Positions 10,209 to 22,838 of a stretch of DNA of 64,000 nt are shown piece after piece. The stretch's first letter is position 1. The number at the start of each line of letters is the position of its first letter. A model generated the notes under the pieces. The model was not told the origin of the DNA. It worked only from the letters and a program-made list of their open reading frames with translations, and did not search any database. The stretch is from Massilia aquatica (GTDB taxonomy: Bacteria > Pseudomonadota > Gammaproteobacteria > Burkholderiales > Burkholderiaceae_D). The position numbers and the translations under genes were made by a program. Location of the stretch: NCBI RefSeq assembly GCF_011682045.1, contig NZ_VVIW01000007.1, positions 1 to 64,000 of the forward strand, read 5' to 3'.

Positions 10209-11474
10209 ATGTCTTCTTCGAATCTGGCGATTCCATCCGGTCCCCTCGCGCGGCGCTTCAGCCGCCGGGTGCTGGTCGCGCACGGCGAACGCAAAATCTG
10301 GGTCGGCGGCGACGCCCCCGTGGTGGTGCAGTCGATGACCAACACCGACACGGCCGACGTGATCGGTACCGCGATCCAGGTCAAGGAGCTGGCGCGCGCC
10401 GGCTCCGAGATGGTGCGCATCACGGTCGACAAGCCCGAAGCGGCGGCCGCCGTGCCGCTGATCCGCGAACAGCTCGACCGCATGGAAATCGACGTGCCGC
10501 TGGTGGGCGACTTCCATTACAACGGCCACACCCTGCTGCGCGACTTTCCGGAGTGCGCGCGCGCGCTGTCGAAATACCGCATCAATCCCGGCAACGTGGG
10601 GCAGGGCGCCAAGCGCGACAGCCAGTTCGCCCAGATGATCGAAGCGGCCGTGATGTACAACAAGCCGGTGCGCATCGGCGTCAACTGGGGCAGCCTGGAC
10701 CAGTCGCTGCTGGCCCGCATCATGGATGAAAACGCGCTGCGTCCGGAACCGTGGAGCGCGCAGGCGGTCATGTACGAAGCGCTGATCACCTCGGCCATCG
10801 AAAACGCCGTGCGCGCCGAAGAAATCGGCCTCGGACGCGACCAGATCATCCTCTCGTGCAAAGTCTCGGGCGTGCAGGACCTGATCGCCGTGTACCGCGA
10901 ACTGGCGCGCCGCTGCGACTATCCGCTGCACCTGGGCCTGACCGAGGCGGGCATGGGCAGCAAGGGCATTGTCGCCTCGACCGCCGCGCTGTCGGTGCTG
11001 CTGCAAGAAGGCATCGGCGACACTATCCGCATTTCGCTCACGCCGGAACCGGGCGGCGACCGCACGCGCGAAGTGGTCGTCGCGCAAGAAATTCTGCAAA
11101 CCATGGGCCTGCGCAAGTTCGCGCCGATGGTGATCGCCTGCCCGGGCTGCGGGCGCACCACCTCGACCACTTTCCAGGAACTGGCCGACAACATCCAGAC
11201 CTATCTGCGCGAGCAGATGCCTGAATGGAAAAAGGCCTATCCGGGCGTGGAAGGCATGAACGTGGCCGTGATGGGCTGCATCGTCAACGGTCCGGGCGAA
11301 TCGAAACACGCCAACATCGGCATCAGCCTGCCGGGCACGGGCGAATCGCCCGCCGCGCCGGTGTTCGTCGATGGCAAGAAAACCGTCACCCTGCGCGGCG
11401 ACAAGATTGTTGAAGAATTCCAGGCGATTGTCCTGAACTACGTACAAACCACTTATGGCAAGCAATATGTCTGA
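10209..11474 (+). CDS. ispG: 4-hydroxy-3-methylbut-2-enyl diphosphate synthase
   Basis: Penultimate step of the MEP isoprenoid pathway: converts ME-cPP to HMBPP using a [4Fe-4S] cluster. The 421-residue product has the cluster ligands in IACPGCGRT (about Cys311 and Cys314) and in [11 protein letters not shown] (about Cys357). The N-terminal TIM-barrel segment [15 protein letters not shown] is typical. The 3' end overlaps the 5' end of hisS in a different frame, indicating tight coupling. Confidence 0.97.
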   Translation: MSSSNLAIPSGPLARRFSRRVLVAHGERKIWVGGDAPVVVQSMTNTDTADVIGTAIQVKELARAGSEMVRITVDKPEAAAAVPLIREQLDRMEIDVPLVGDFHYNGHTLLRDFPECARALSKYRINPGNVGQGAKRDSQFAQMIEAAVMYNKPVRIGVNWGSLDQSLLARIMDENALRPEPWSAQAVMYEALITSAIENAVRAEEIGLGRDQIILSCKVSGVQDLIAVYRELARRCDYPLHLGLTEAGMGSKGIVASTAALSVLLQEGIGDTIRISLTPEPGGDRTREVVVAQEILQTMGLRKFAPMVIACPGCGRTTSTTFQELADNIQTYLREQMPEWKKAYPGVEGMNVAVMGCIVNGPGESKHANIGISLPGTGESPAAPVFVDGKKTVTLRGDKIVEEFQAIVLNYVQTTYGKQYV

Positions 11475-12822
11475 TAATAAAAAAGAAAAAGCTACAAAGA
11501 TCACCGCCGTCAAGGGCATGAACGATATCCTGCCGGCCGACGCGCCGCTGTGGGAACTGTTCGAAAACACCGTGCACTCGGTCCTGAAAAGCTACGGCTA
11601 CCTGAAGATCGTCACCCCGATCGTGGAAGACACGGCGCTGTTCAAGCGCGCCATCGGCGCGGTGACCGACATCGTTGAAAAAGAAATGTATTCGTTCAAG
11701 GACGCCATGAACGACGACGAACTGACCCTGCGCCCTGAAGGCACGGCCGGCGTGGTGCGCGCGGTCATCGAACACAACCTGGTGTACGACGGCCCGCGCC
11801 GCGTCTGGTACTCCGGTCCCATGTTCCGCCACGAGCGTCCGCAGCGCGGCCGCTATCGCCAGTTCTTCCAGGTCGGCGCCGAAGCGGTCGGCTTTGCCGG
11901 TCCGGACATCGACGCCGAGCTGATCATGCTGTGCCGCCGCCTGTGGGACGACCTGGGCCTGGAAAACATCCGCCTCGAAATCAACTCGATCGGCGACGCT
12001 AGCGAGCGCCAGCGCCACCGCGCCGACCTGATCACGTATTTCGAAGCCAACGCCGAATTGCTCGACGAAGAAGCCAAGCGCCGTCTGCACGCCAATCCGC
12101 TGCGCATCCTCGACACCAAGAACCCTGCCATGCAAGACCTGGTGAACAATGCGCCCAAATTGCTCGACTACCTCGAAGGCGAGTCGGTGGTGCACTTCGA
12201 AGGCCTCAAGCGCATTCTGGACCATAACAATATCCAGTACACCGTCAACCCGCGCCTGGTGCGCGGCCTCGACTACTACAACCGCAGCGTGTTCGAGTGG
12301 GTCACCGACAAGCTCGGCTCGCAAGGCACCGTGTGCGCGGGCGGCCGTTACGATCCGCTCATCGAAAGCTTCGGCGGCAAACCCACCCCGGCGGTCGGTT
12401 TCGCGATGGGCATCGAGCGCCTGATCGAGCTGATGAAAGAAGCGGGCGAACCGAACGATCCGTCCGAATGCGATGTCTACATGGTGCACCAGGGCGAACA
12501 AGCGCGCATGCAGGCATTCGTGCTGGCCGAGCGCATCCGTGATGCCGGCCTGGATGTTGTGTTACATTGCGCCGCTGCGAGCGGTCCGGGCAGCTTCAAG
12601 AGCCAGATGAAAAAAGCCGACGGCAGCGGCGCGGCGTTTGCCGTGATCCTGGGCGAGGACGAAATCGCCAACAGCACGGCGGCGGTCAAGTCGATGCGCG
12701 GCGCCGAAGGCGAGCAGCAGGCCAATGTGCCGTTCGACGATGTGGTCGACTATCTGGTCAACCAGATCGTCGGCGCCCACGAGCACGAGCATGACCACGA
12801 GCACGTGCATTACCATCACTAA
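11467..12822 (+). CDS. hisS: Histidine--tRNA ligase with His-rich C-terminal tail
   Basis: Charges tRNA-His. Class II motifs are clear: [15 protein letters not shown] at the N-terminus, motif 2 [15 protein letters not shown], the histidine loop [13 protein letters not shown] and motif 3 [11 protein letters not shown] chose the ATG at 11467 (451 residues); an ATG at 11455 would add four residues, and both overlap ispG. The protein does not end at the anticodon-binding domain but adds a tail, [14 protein letters not shown], with eight His in the last 14 residues. The tail is not part of the standard HisRS fold as I know it. Confidence 0.95.
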   Translation: MSDNKKEKATKITAVKGMNDILPADAPLWELFENTVHSVLKSYGYLKIVTPIVEDTALFKRAIGAVTDIVEKEMYSFKDAMNDDELTLRPEGTAGVVRAVIEHNLVYDGPRRVWYSGPMFRHERPQRGRYRQFFQVGAEAVGFAGPDIDAELIMLCRRLWDDLGLENIRLEINSIGDASERQRHRADLITYFEANAELLDEEAKRRLHANPLRILDTKNPAMQDLVNNAPKLLDYLEGESVVHFEGLKRILDHNNIQYTVNPRLVRGLDYYNRSVFEWVTDKLGSQGTVCAGGRYDPLIESFGGKPTPAVGFAMGIERLIELMKEAGEPNDPSECDVYMVHQGEQARMQAFVLAERIRDAGLDVVLHCAAASGPGSFKSQMKKADGSGAAFAVILGEDEIANSTAAVKSMRGAEGEQQANVPFDDVVDYLVNQIVGAHEHEHDHEHVHYHH

Positions 12823-12877
12823 GCAGCAGGCTTGCGCCGTACCCCGATTAACCTGACCTAATACTGTTGAGAAACAC

Positions 12878-13531
12878 ATGGCATACGATCTCGAAGAACA
12901 AGAACAACTGGCCGCGATGCAGGCCTTCTGGAACAAGTACGGCAACATGCTGATGGTGGTGCTGATCATCGCCGCCGGTTCCTATGCCGGCTACACCTGG
13001 ATGAAGCGCGCCGAAAAGGTCAACGCGGCTGAAGCATCGGCCCTGTACACGCAGATCCAGAGCGCCGCCGCCGCCAAGGATAACGCCAAGGTGCAGCGCA
13101 TCGCCGGCGACGTGCGCACCAAGTACGCCAAGAGCGCCTACGCCGCCATGACCTCGCTCACGGCCGCCAAGAGCGCTTTTGATGCCAACGACCTGAAGGG
13201 CGCCAAGGCCCATCTGCAATGGGTGGTCGAGAACGGCAACGACGAATACAAGTCGATCGCCAAGCTGCGCCTGGCCGGCGTGCTGCTCGACGAGAAAGCC
13301 TACGATGAAGGCCTGAAACTGCTGGCCACGCCATTCCTGCCGCATTTCGCCGGCCCCGTGGCCGACCGCAAGGGCGACATCCTGGTGGCGCAGAACAAGA
13401 TCGCCGAAGCGCGCAGCGCCTACGAGGCGGCCCTGGCCGCGATGGACGCCAAGCATCCGGGCCGCGCCCTGGTGCAGATCAAGCTCGAAGCCATCGGCGG
13501 CACCGTGCCGGAAACTAAAGCGGCCGCCTGA
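12878..13531 (+). CDS. YfgM-like tetratricopeptide membrane protein
   Basis: A 217-residue single-pass inner-membrane protein. A short cytoplasmic N-terminus (YDLEEQEQLAAMQAFWNKYG) is followed by a transmembrane helix (MLMVVLIIAAGSYAGYTW, about 25-42) and a periplasmic TPR-like helical domain. The family (DUF2133, YfgM) is linked in E. coli to the SecYEG translocon and periplasmic chaperones. The position between hisS and bamB is the conserved one. A ribosome binding site, GAGAAAC, precedes the ATG. Confidence 0.88.
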   Translation: MAYDLEEQEQLAAMQAFWNKYGNMLMVVLIIAAGSYAGYTWMKRAEKVNAAEASALYTQIQSAAAAKDNAKVQRIAGDVRTKYAKSAYAAMTSLTAAKSAFDANDLKGAKAHLQWVVENGNDEYKSIAKLRLAGVLLDEKAYDEGLKLLATPFLPHFAGPVADRKGDILVAQNKIAEARSAYEAALAAMDAKHPGRALVQIKLEAIGGTVPETKAAA

Positions 13532-13563
13532 GCGGACCACGTACCCAGAACAAGGTCATGACT

Positions 13564-14718
13564 ATGCGTATTACCAAGAAACTTATCGGTGCGGGTGTGC
13601 TGGCCCTGATGGCCGGCTGCTCCACCCTGAGTTCGCTTAATCCTTTCGCTTCCAAATCCAAGGGCAACGTGCCCGCGCCGCTGGTCGAGCTCAAGGGCTC
13701 GATGGCTGTGCGCACCGCCTGGAAGCTCGATATCGGCAAGGCCCAGGATTACGTCTTCACCCCGGCGCTGGTGAACCAGTCGCTGGTCGTGGCCGGCGCC
13801 GACGGCGCCATTGCGCGGGTCGACGCCGCCAGCGGCAAGCAGCTGTGGCGCATCAAGGCGCCAACGGGCCTGACCGCCGGCGTCGGCACCGACGGCAACC
13901 TGCTGGTCTTCGGCGGCGCCAAGGGCGGCGTGCTGGCCTACGATCTCGAAGGCAAACTGCTGTGGACCACGCAAGCGTCGAGCGAAGTGCTGTCGAGCCC
14001 GGTAGTGGGCGAGGGCATCGTGGTGGTGCGCTCGGTCGACAACCGCATCGTCGGCCTGGACGCCAAGACCGGCGAGAAAAAATGGACCGTGCAGCGCGTC
14101 TCGCCGCCATTGACCTTGCGCAATGCGCCGGGCATGGTGGTGGTCGGCAAAGAAGTCATCGTCGCCCAGCCGGGTGGTAAACTGCTGTCGCTGAACATGG
14201 CCACCGGCGCTGCGCGCTGGGAAGTGGCGGTCGGCGAATCGCGCGGCGCCACCGAACTCGAACGGGTGACCGACATCGGCGGCGCCCCGGTCGTGATCGA
14301 CCAGGAAGTGTGCGCCGTGTCCTACCAGGGCCGCGTGGGCTGCTTCGACATCAACACGGGCGCGGCGCGCTGGACCAAGGAACTCTCGTCCGACGTCGGC
14401 GTCTCGGTCGACCAGCGTTTTGTCTTCGCCGTCGACGACAAGGGCGCGGTGTCGGCCTTTAACCGCGAAGGCGGCGTGAGCGCCTGGAAAAACGACAAAT
14501 TAAGCTATCGCCGCCTGTCCACCCCGGTGTCCTATGGACGCACCGTGGCCGTCGGCGACTATCAAGGTTTCATCCACTTCCTGTCACGGGAAGATGGTTC
14601 CTTTCTGGCGCGCGCCGCCACCGACGGGAGCGCCGTTACGTCCGCTCCCCTGGTGGCAGGTTCGAACCTGATCTTTCAAACACAATCTGGGACAGTGACC
14701 GCTATCGCGGTCGAATAA
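13564..14718 (+). CDS. bamB: Outer-membrane protein assembly lipoprotein BamB
   Basis: Eight-bladed beta-propeller lipoprotein of the BAM complex. With the ATG at 13564 (AAGG eight bases upstream) it has 384 residues; an ATG at 13558 is possible. The signal peptide ends in LMAGC (Cys19). PQQ-type propeller repeats recur, for example [28 protein letters not shown] and [14 protein letters not shown]. It follows the YfgM-like gene and precedes der by seven bases, as in other betaproteobacteria. Confidence 0.94.
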   Translation: MRITKKLIGAGVLALMAGCSTLSSLNPFASKSKGNVPAPLVELKGSMAVRTAWKLDIGKAQDYVFTPALVNQSLVVAGADGAIARVDAASGKQLWRIKAPTGLTAGVGTDGNLLVFGGAKGGVLAYDLEGKLLWTTQASSEVLSSPVVGEGIVVVRSVDNRIVGLDAKTGEKKWTVQRVSPPLTLRNAPGMVVVGKEVIVAQPGGKLLSLNMATGAARWEVAVGESRGATELERVTDIGGAPVVIDQEVCAVSYQGRVGCFDINTGAARWTKELSSDVGVSVDQRFVFAVDDKGAVSAFNREGGVSAWKNDKLSYRRLSTPVSYGRTVAVGDYQGFIHFLSREDGSFLARAATDGSAVTSAPLVAGSNLIFQTQSGTVTAIAVE

Positions 14719-14725
14719 AAACACC

Positions 14726-16069
14726 ATGAAGCCGGTAATCGCATTAGTTGGTCGCCCCAACGTCGGGAAATCGACACTCTTCAATCGCCTCACCCGCTCG
14801 CGCGACGCGCTCGTGGCCGACCTGCCAGGTCTCACGCGTGATCGTCACTACGGCGAAGGCCGGGTCGGTGAACGCCCCTTCCTTGTCATCGACACGGGCG
14901 GCTTCGAGCCGGTCGCCAAGGAAGGCATCATGTTCCAGATGGCCCTGCAGACCAAGCAGGCCGTCGCTGAAGCGGACGTGGTCGTGTTCATCGTCGACGG
15001 CCGCCAGGGTCTCACGCCGCACGACAAGACCATCACCGACTTCCTGCGCAAGTCGGGCCGCAAGGTCATGCTGGTCGTCAACAAGGGCGAGGGCATGAAG
15101 TACAGCTCCGTCGTGGCCGATTTCTATGAACTCGGCATGGGCGACCCGTACGTCATTTCCGCCGCCCACGGCGACGGCGTGACCGACCTGGTCGAAGAAG
15201 CGCTGAACGAAGCCTTCGCCGGCCGTCCGGACGACCAGGAAGAACTGGAACCGGCCGCGCGCGGGATCAAGATCGCCATCGTCGGCCGTCCGAACGTGGG
15301 TAAATCCACGCTGGTGAACACCCTGATCGGCGAAGAGCGCGTGATCGCCTTCGACATGCCGGGCACCACGCGCGACTCGATCGAAGTACCGTTCGAACGC
15401 GACGGCAAGAACTACACCCTGATCGACACGGCCGGTATCCGCCGCCGCGGCAAGGTGTTCGAAGCGATCGAGAAGTTTTCGGTCGTTAAAACCCTGCAGT
15501 CGATTTCGGAAGCCCACGTGGTCATCCTGCTGCTCGACGCCCAGCAAGACATTTCGGAGCAAGACGCGCACATCGCCGGCTTCATCCTCGAGTCGGGCAG
15601 GGCGCTGGTGGTGGCCGTGAACAAATGGGACGGCCTGCGCACCGACGAGCGCGACGAAATCAAGATCGACATCGACCGCAAGCTCGATTTCCTCTCGTTC
15701 GCCAAGACCCACTTCATTTCGGCCCTCAAGGCGCAGGGCATCGCGCCGATGATGAAGTCGGTCGATTCGGCCTACGCCGCCGCCACCGCCGACCTGTCCA
15801 CGCCGCGCCTGACGCGCGCGCTGATCGAAGCGGTCGAGAAGCAGGAACCGCGCCGCAAGGGCTCGATCCGTCCTAAAATGCGCTATGCGCACCAGGGCGG
15901 GCAGAATCCGCCGATCATCGTCATCCACGGCAACTCGCTCGACGCCATTGGCGAGCCGTACAAGCGCTACCTCGAGAAGCATTTCCGCGACACCTTCAAT
16001 CTGGTCGGTACGCCGCTGCGGATCGAACTGCGCGTGGGCAAGAACCCGTTCGCACGCACGTCGAAGTAA
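14726..16069 (+). CDS. der: Ribosome biogenesis GTPase Der (EngA)
   Basis: Tandem GTPase needed for 50S subunit maturation. There are two P-loops, [12 protein letters not shown] near the start and [12 protein letters not shown] near residue 190, each followed by DTGG or DTAG and NKxD-like motifs (VVNKGEG, AVNKWDG). A KH-like C-terminal domain ends in [12 protein letters not shown]. The 447-residue length is normal. The start is seven bases after the bamB stop. Confidence 0.97.
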   Translation: MKPVIALVGRPNVGKSTLFNRLTRSRDALVADLPGLTRDRHYGEGRVGERPFLVIDTGGFEPVAKEGIMFQMALQTKQAVAEADVVVFIVDGRQGLTPHDKTITDFLRKSGRKVMLVVNKGEGMKYSSVVADFYELGMGDPYVISAAHGDGVTDLVEEALNEAFAGRPDDQEELEPAARGIKIAIVGRPNVGKSTLVNTLIGEERVIAFDMPGTTRDSIEVPFERDGKNYTLIDTAGIRRRGKVFEAIEKFSVVKTLQSISEAHVVILLLDAQQDISEQDAHIAGFILESGRALVVAVNKWDGLRTDERDEIKIDIDRKLDFLSFAKTHFISALKAQGIAPMMKSVDSAYAAATADLSTPRLTRALIEAVEKQEPRRKGSIRPKMRYAHQGGQNPPIIVIHGNSLDAIGEPYKRYLEKHFRDTFNLVGTPLRIELRVGKNPFARTSK

Positions 16070-16079
16070 TTGCCTGCGC

Positions 16080-16205
16080 TACGTGGGCCTCTGAAACCGT
16101 AGCGAGCGGCGCCAGCTTGGTCCGAGAAGCGCAGCCGTACTCAAGTACGGTGAGCATCGCAGGGCCAAGCTGGCTCCGCGCAGTAGGTTTAAGAGGTCCA
16201 CGTAC
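16080..16205. repeat. Long imperfect inverted repeat (about 60-base arms) between der and hfq
   Basis: The left arm begins tacgtgggcctct and the right arm ends agaggtccacgta. Inside these, gccagcttgg pairs with ccaagctggc. The centre is a perfect stem, ccgtac-tcaa-gtacgg (16135-16150). The whole 126-base unit can fold into one hairpin with a few bulges. It may be a mobile or REP/MITE-like repeat, or a transcription or RNA-processing signal between der and hfq. It occupies half of a 265-base intergenic gap. Confidence 0.8.
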
Positions 16206-16334
16206 GACAGACAATTGCAAAACAGGTTACAGTACATTAGGGACATCGTTCTCACCACAGAATGATGGTCCCGGCACTTGAAAAAACAGCGAGTCGCCTC
16301 CAATTCTTTACTACAACAACATCACGGAGCTGTT

Positions 16335-16571
16335 ATGAGCAACAAAGGGCAACTGTTACAAGACCCATTCCTCAATGCCTTGCGCAAAGAGCATGTTCCC
16401 GTCTCGATCTATCTGGTCAACGGGATCAAACTGCAGGGCCATATCGAGTCCTTCGACCAATACGTCGTCCTGCTGCGTAACACGGTGACCCAGATGGTCT
16501 ACAAGCATGCAATCTCCACCGTTGTGCCGGCACGCGCTGTCAATCTCAATCTTGATTCCGAAGCTGAGTAA
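16335..16571 (+). CDS. hfq: RNA chaperone Hfq
   Basis: Hexameric Sm-like protein that pairs small RNAs with mRNAs. The 78-residue product from the ATG at 16335 has the Sm1 region ([19 protein letters not shown]) and the diagnostic Sm2 motif YKHAIST. Longer in-frame starts, back to 16278, are unsupported. It is followed by hflX 48 bases downstream, as in E. coli and betaproteobacteria. Transcription may start in the gap at 16206-16334, since the inverted repeat lies before it. Confidence 0.98.
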   Translation: MSNKGQLLQDPFLNALRKEHVPVSIYLVNGIKLQGHIESFDQYVVLLRNTVTQMVYKHAISTVVPARAVNLNLDSEAE

Positions 16572-16619
16572 GGCCATGGGCGTCGCCACCCCGGGTCGCC
16601 TGGCCCTGCAGGGAGGCCT

Positions 16620-17864
16620 ATGCGCGCAGCACTAGTCGGCATCGATTTCGGCGCGGGCGACTTCAACGCGAGCGTTGAAGAGCTGGCCCTGCTCGCCCGC
16701 TCGGCAGGCGCCGAGCCGATCACCACCATCACCGCCAAGCGTTCCAGTCCTGACGCTGCCTACTTTGTCGGCAGCGGCAAGGCCGACGAAATCGGTTTGG
16801 CCTGCGTGGACCAGAATATCGAGATCGTGATCTTCAATCACGCCTTGTCTCCGGCCCAGCAGCGCAACCTGGAAAAGCGCCTGAATATCCGCGTGCTCGA
16901 CCGCACCAGCCTGATCCTCGATATCTTCGCGCAGCGCGCCAAGAGCCACGAGGGCAAGCTGCAGGTCGAACTGGCCCAGCTGCAGCATCTGGCCACGCGC
17001 CTGATCCGCGGCTGGACTCACCTTGAACGGCAAAAGGGCGGTATCGGCCTGCGCGGTCCGGGTGAAACCCAGCTCGAGACCGACCGCCGCCTGATCGGCG
17101 AACGGGTCAAGGCCCTGCGTGCGCGCCTGGCCAAGCTGCGCAAGCAGCATGAAACCCAGCGCCGTTCGCGCGGCCGCAGCCATACCTTTTCGGTGTCGCT
17201 GGTCGGTTACACCAATGCCGGCAAGTCGACCCTGTTCAATGCCCTGACCAAGGCCGGCGTGTACGTCGCCAACCAGCTGTTCGCCACCCTGGACACGACC
17301 TCGCGCCGCGTCTACCTGGGCGAAGAGGTCGGCAACGTGGTCATGTCCGACACGGTCGGCTTCGTGCGCGAATTGCCCCACCAACTGGTGGCGGCGTTCC
17401 GCGCCACCCTGGAAGAAACCATCCACGCCGACCTGCTGCTGCACGTCGTCGATGGCGCCAGCCCGGTGCGCATGGAACAGATCGAACAGGTCAACCTGGT
17501 GCTCAAGGAAATCGGCGCCGATCACATTCCGCAGATTCTTGTGTGGAACAAGATCGACGCCGCCGGCCTCGAGCCCGCGGTCGAGCGCGATGAAGCGGGC
17601 AAGATTGCGCGCGTGTTCATCAGCGCCCACACCGGCGCCGGACTCGACATGCTGCGCGACGCCGTGGTCGAAGCGGCCAGGGCCGCGCCGGCGCGCAGCC
17701 ACTTTTTTGAAGAGCAGGACGATGCCGAACCGGAAGATGCGCCCGACGGCGACGACGCAGACGATGCGCAAGGCGCCGACGATGCCGCCGACGCAGACGA
17801 TGCGCACGAGCAGGACGCGCAACCGGCCGAAACTCTAACCTCCACCAACGTCGGACCTCGATAG
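16620..17864 (+). CDS. hflX: Ribosome-splitting GTPase HflX with acidic tail
   Basis: GTPase that rescues stalled ribosomes. The N-terminal HflX domain has the family motif GPGETQLETDRR; the G1 motif is GYTNAGKSTLFNAL, followed by DTVGFVRELPHQLV and NKID. After the G domain, a Asp/Glu/Ala-rich tail of about 50 residues runs from about residue 362 to the end (for example DGDDADDAQGADDAADADD). The tail is low-complexity and probably disordered. The hflK ATG starts two bases after the stop codon. Confidence 0.95.
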   Translation: MRAALVGIDFGAGDFNASVEELALLARSAGAEPITTITAKRSSPDAAYFVGSGKADEIGLACVDQNIEIVIFNHALSPAQQRNLEKRLNIRVLDRTSLILDIFAQRAKSHEGKLQVELAQLQHLATRLIRGWTHLERQKGGIGLRGPGETQLETDRRLIGERVKALRARLAKLRKQHETQRRSRGRSHTFSVSLVGYTNAGKSTLFNALTKAGVYVANQLFATLDTTSRRVYLGEEVGNVVMSDTVGFVRELPHQLVAAFRATLEETIHADLLLHVVDGASPVRMEQIEQVNLVLKEIGADHIPQILVWNKIDAAGLEPAVERDEAGKIARVFISAHTGAGLDMLRDAVVEAARAAPARSHFFEEQDDAEPEDAPDGDDADDAQGADDAADADDAHEQDAQPAETLTSTNVGPR

Positions 17865-17865
17865 C

Positions 17866-19143
17866 ATGCTTGCTTCATTACTCAAACGCGTCGGCATCCG
17901 GCCGCCGCCTACTGTCCTGCTGCAGGACAGCAAACGTCCCGGTGACGGCCCGCCCGATCTCGACCAGATGTGGCGCGACTTCAACCAGCGCCTCAATCGC
18001 CTGTTCGGCAACAAGGGCCCGGGTGGCGGCGATTCCGGCGGCAACGGTCCTTACCGTCCGGACATGAAGGGCGCCGGCGTCACGGTTGGTGCGGCGGTGG
18101 CGGTGGTCGGCTTCATCTGGCTCGCCAGCGGCGTGTTCAGCGTGCGCGAAGGCCAGGCCGGCATCGTCTCGACCTTCGGCAAATACAGCCACAGCACCGG
18201 TTCGGGCCTGAACTGGCGCATGCCGTATCCGTTCCAGACCCACGAAAAGGTCAACGTGAACGAAGTGCGGACCATGGAAATCGGCTACAGCGGCAATGTG
18301 CGCTCGAAGAACCTGAAAGAATCCTTGATGCTGACCGACGATGAAAACATCATCGACATCCAGTTCGCGGTGCAGTACACCCTCAAGGATCCGAAAGCCT
18401 GGCTGTTCAATAACCTGGAGACGGATGAAACCGTGCGCCAGGTGGCCGAGACCGCCATCCGCGAAGTGGTTGGCAAGAGCAAGATGGACTACGTGCTGTA
18501 CGTCGGCCGCGAAAAAGTCGCGCTCGACACGCAGCTGCTGATGCAGCAGATCCTCGACCGCTACGCCCTGGGCGCGCAGATCAGCAATGTCACCATGCAG
18601 GGCGTGCAACCGCCGGAGCAGGTGCAGGGCGCGTTTGACGACGCCAACAAGGCCGGCCAGGACAACGAACGCGCCAAGAGCGAGGGCGAAGCCTACGCCA
18701 ACGACGTGGTGCCGCGCGCAGTCGGTAACGCCGTGCGCCTGCTGGAAGAAGCGCGCGCCTACCGCTCGATGGTGACCGAAAACGCCACCGGTAACGCGGC
18801 CCGCTTCACGCAAGTGATGACCGAGTACCAGAAGGCGCCGGGCGTCACGCGCGACCGCATGTACCTCGACACCATGCAGCAGATTTTCAGCAGCGCCAGC
18901 AAGGTCATGGTCGACGTCAAGTCGGGCAGCAACCTGCTGTACCTGCCGCTCGACAAGCTGATCGCCCAGACCGCCGCCAACGACGCCGCCATCGGCGCCA
19001 AGTCCGGCCCGGTGATGATGGCGCCGGCGCAGGCCGCCGCCCAGCCGCAAGCCTTGCCGGCCGAGGTGCTGGCCCCGCTCGAACAAGTGCGCCAGCGCGA
19101 TAACCGCAGCCGCGAATCCTCACGTGATCGGGAGACCCGTTAA
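17866..19143 (+). CDS. hflK: FtsH protease modulator HflK
   Basis: SPFH/band-7 protein that forms a large complex with HflC around the FtsH protease in the inner membrane. The 425-residue product has a Pro/Gly-rich cytoplasmic N-terminus (GDGPPDLDQMWRDFNQRL), a transmembrane helix near 66-88 (VTVGAAVAVVGFIWLASGVF), then the SPFH domain (EGQAGIVSTFGKYSHSTGSG). The stop overlaps the hflC start (TAATG at 19141-19145), giving translational coupling. Confidence 0.96.
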   Translation: MLASLLKRVGIRPPPTVLLQDSKRPGDGPPDLDQMWRDFNQRLNRLFGNKGPGGGDSGGNGPYRPDMKGAGVTVGAAVAVVGFIWLASGVFSVREGQAGIVSTFGKYSHSTGSGLNWRMPYPFQTHEKVNVNEVRTMEIGYSGNVRSKNLKESLMLTDDENIIDIQFAVQYTLKDPKAWLFNNLETDETVRQVAETAIREVVGKSKMDYVLYVGREKVALDTQLLMQQILDRYALGAQISNVTMQGVQPPEQVQGAFDDANKAGQDNERAKSEGEAYANDVVPRAVGNAVRLLEEARAYRSMVTENATGNAARFTQVMTEYQKAPGVTRDRMYLDTMQQIFSSASKVMVDVKSGSNLLYLPLDKLIAQTAANDAAIGAKSGPVMMAPAQAAAQPQALPAEVLAPLEQVRQRDNRSRESSRDRETR

Positions 19144-20039
19144 TGAACCGCTTAGTTACCATTTTTGTTGCGGGCTTCATCGCGCTGATGCTCCTGTCGT
19201 CGACCGTGTTCGTGGTCGACCAGCGCAAGTTCGCGGTGGTGTTCGCGTTCGGCGAGATGAAAGAAGTCATCAGCGAGCCAGGCCTGCATTTCAAGCTGCC
19301 GCCGCCGTTCCAGAACGTGATCTACCTCGACAAGCGCATCCTCACGCTCGATACGCCCGATGCCGACCGCTTCATGACGTCCGAGAAGAAAAACGTCATG
19401 GTCGACGCCTTCGTCAAATGGCGCATCGTCGATCCGCGCCTGTACTACATCAGCTTTAACGGCAACGAGGCCAGCGCGCGCGGGCGCATGGGCCAGATCG
19501 TCAAGGCTGCGCTGAATGAAGAAATCACCAAGCGCACCGTGCGCGAAGTGATCTCGGGCGAGCGCGGCAAGGTCATGGCGGCGATCCAGCTCAAGGTGGT
19601 GGCCGAGGCCAAGCAGATCGGCGTGCAGATCGTCGATGTGCGTCTCAAACGCGTCGATTACGACGAGAAGATCAACGCTTCGGTGTACGACCGCATGCGC
19701 GCCGAACGCCTGAAGGTGGCCAACGAGCTGCGTTCGACCGGTTCGGCCGAATCCGAGAAGCTGCGCGCCGCCGCCGACCGCAAACGCACCGAAACGCTGG
19801 CCGCCGCTTACCGCGAGGCCGAGCAGATCAAGGGCGAGGGCGATGCCGCAGCGTCCGCAATCTACGCCGAAGCGTTCGGCAAGAGCCCGGAGTTCTACAA
19901 GTTCTACCGCTCGCTGGAAGCCTACCGCGCCACCTTCAAGACCCATGGCGACGTGCTGGTGCTCGATTCGAACTCGGAATTCTTCAAGTATTTCCGTGCA
20001 CCGGGCGGGGCTTCGGCGCCGGCCGCGCCGAAGAAGTAA
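19143..20039 (+). CDS. hflC: FtsH protease modulator HflC
   Basis: Partner of HflK; 298 residues. An N-terminal signal anchor (VTIFVAGFIALMLLSSTVFV) is followed by an SPFH domain (VDQRKFAVVFAFGEMKEVI) and the conserved C-terminal helical region (YREAEQIKGEGDAAASAIYA). The start overlaps the hflK stop by one base. A strong hairpin at 20061-20091 follows and probably ends the hfq-hflX-hflK-hflC transcript. Confidence 0.96.
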   Translation: MNRLVTIFVAGFIALMLLSSTVFVVDQRKFAVVFAFGEMKEVISEPGLHFKLPPPFQNVIYLDKRILTLDTPDADRFMTSEKKNVMVDAFVKWRIVDPRLYYISFNGNEASARGRMGQIVKAALNEEITKRTVREVISGERGKVMAAIQLKVVAEAKQIGVQIVDVRLKRVDYDEKINASVYDRMRAERLKVANELRSTGSAESEKLRAAADRKRTETLAAAYREAEQIKGEGDAAASAIYAEAFGKSPEFYKFYRSLEAYRATFKTHGDVLVLDSNSEFFKYFRAPGGASAPAAPKK

Positions 20040-20060
20040 ACGCACTTGCGGGATGACATG

Positions 20061-20092
20061 ATGGGCGGGCCTGGATTCCAGGCCCGCCCATT
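20061..20092 (+). terminator. Probable terminator after hflC
   Basis: Fourteen-base perfect stem (atgggcgggcctgg pairing with ccaggcccgcccat), three-base loop, then only TTT. It is stable but has a weak T-run. Confidence 0.6.
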
Positions 20093-20141
20093 TGCATTGG
20101 ATGCTCGTTCACGCCAGCACCACCGTCGTTCCCCGCTAGCA

Positions 20142-20171
20142 CCGTCTTCCCCGCGCAGGCGGGGAAGACGG
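20142..20171. repeat. Short perfect inverted repeat
   Basis: ccgtcttccccgc, loop gcag, gcggggaagacgg: a 13-base perfect stem in the gap between hflC and hisZ. There is no T-run. The shape and the C-rich core resemble dispersed intergenic palindromes of betaproteobacteria; whether it is repeated in this genome cannot be seen here. Confidence 0.65.
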
Positions 20172-20334
20172 CTCTGAAGGTAGCGGCCGCACCAAGCGTA
20201 ACAAGCTCACCACTGTCTCCTGCACATTTGTTGGCGCTCTTAAACCATTTTCCTGTAAAATCGCTGATTCGGCGCTACATTTAGCACGACCGTGCGCGCC
20301 ATATTGTCCGATTTTTAACTATCTCCCGTTGCCC

Positions 20335-22814
<2,480 letters not shown>

Positions 22815-22838
22815 TTACAAGAAATAAAAGGAATCATC

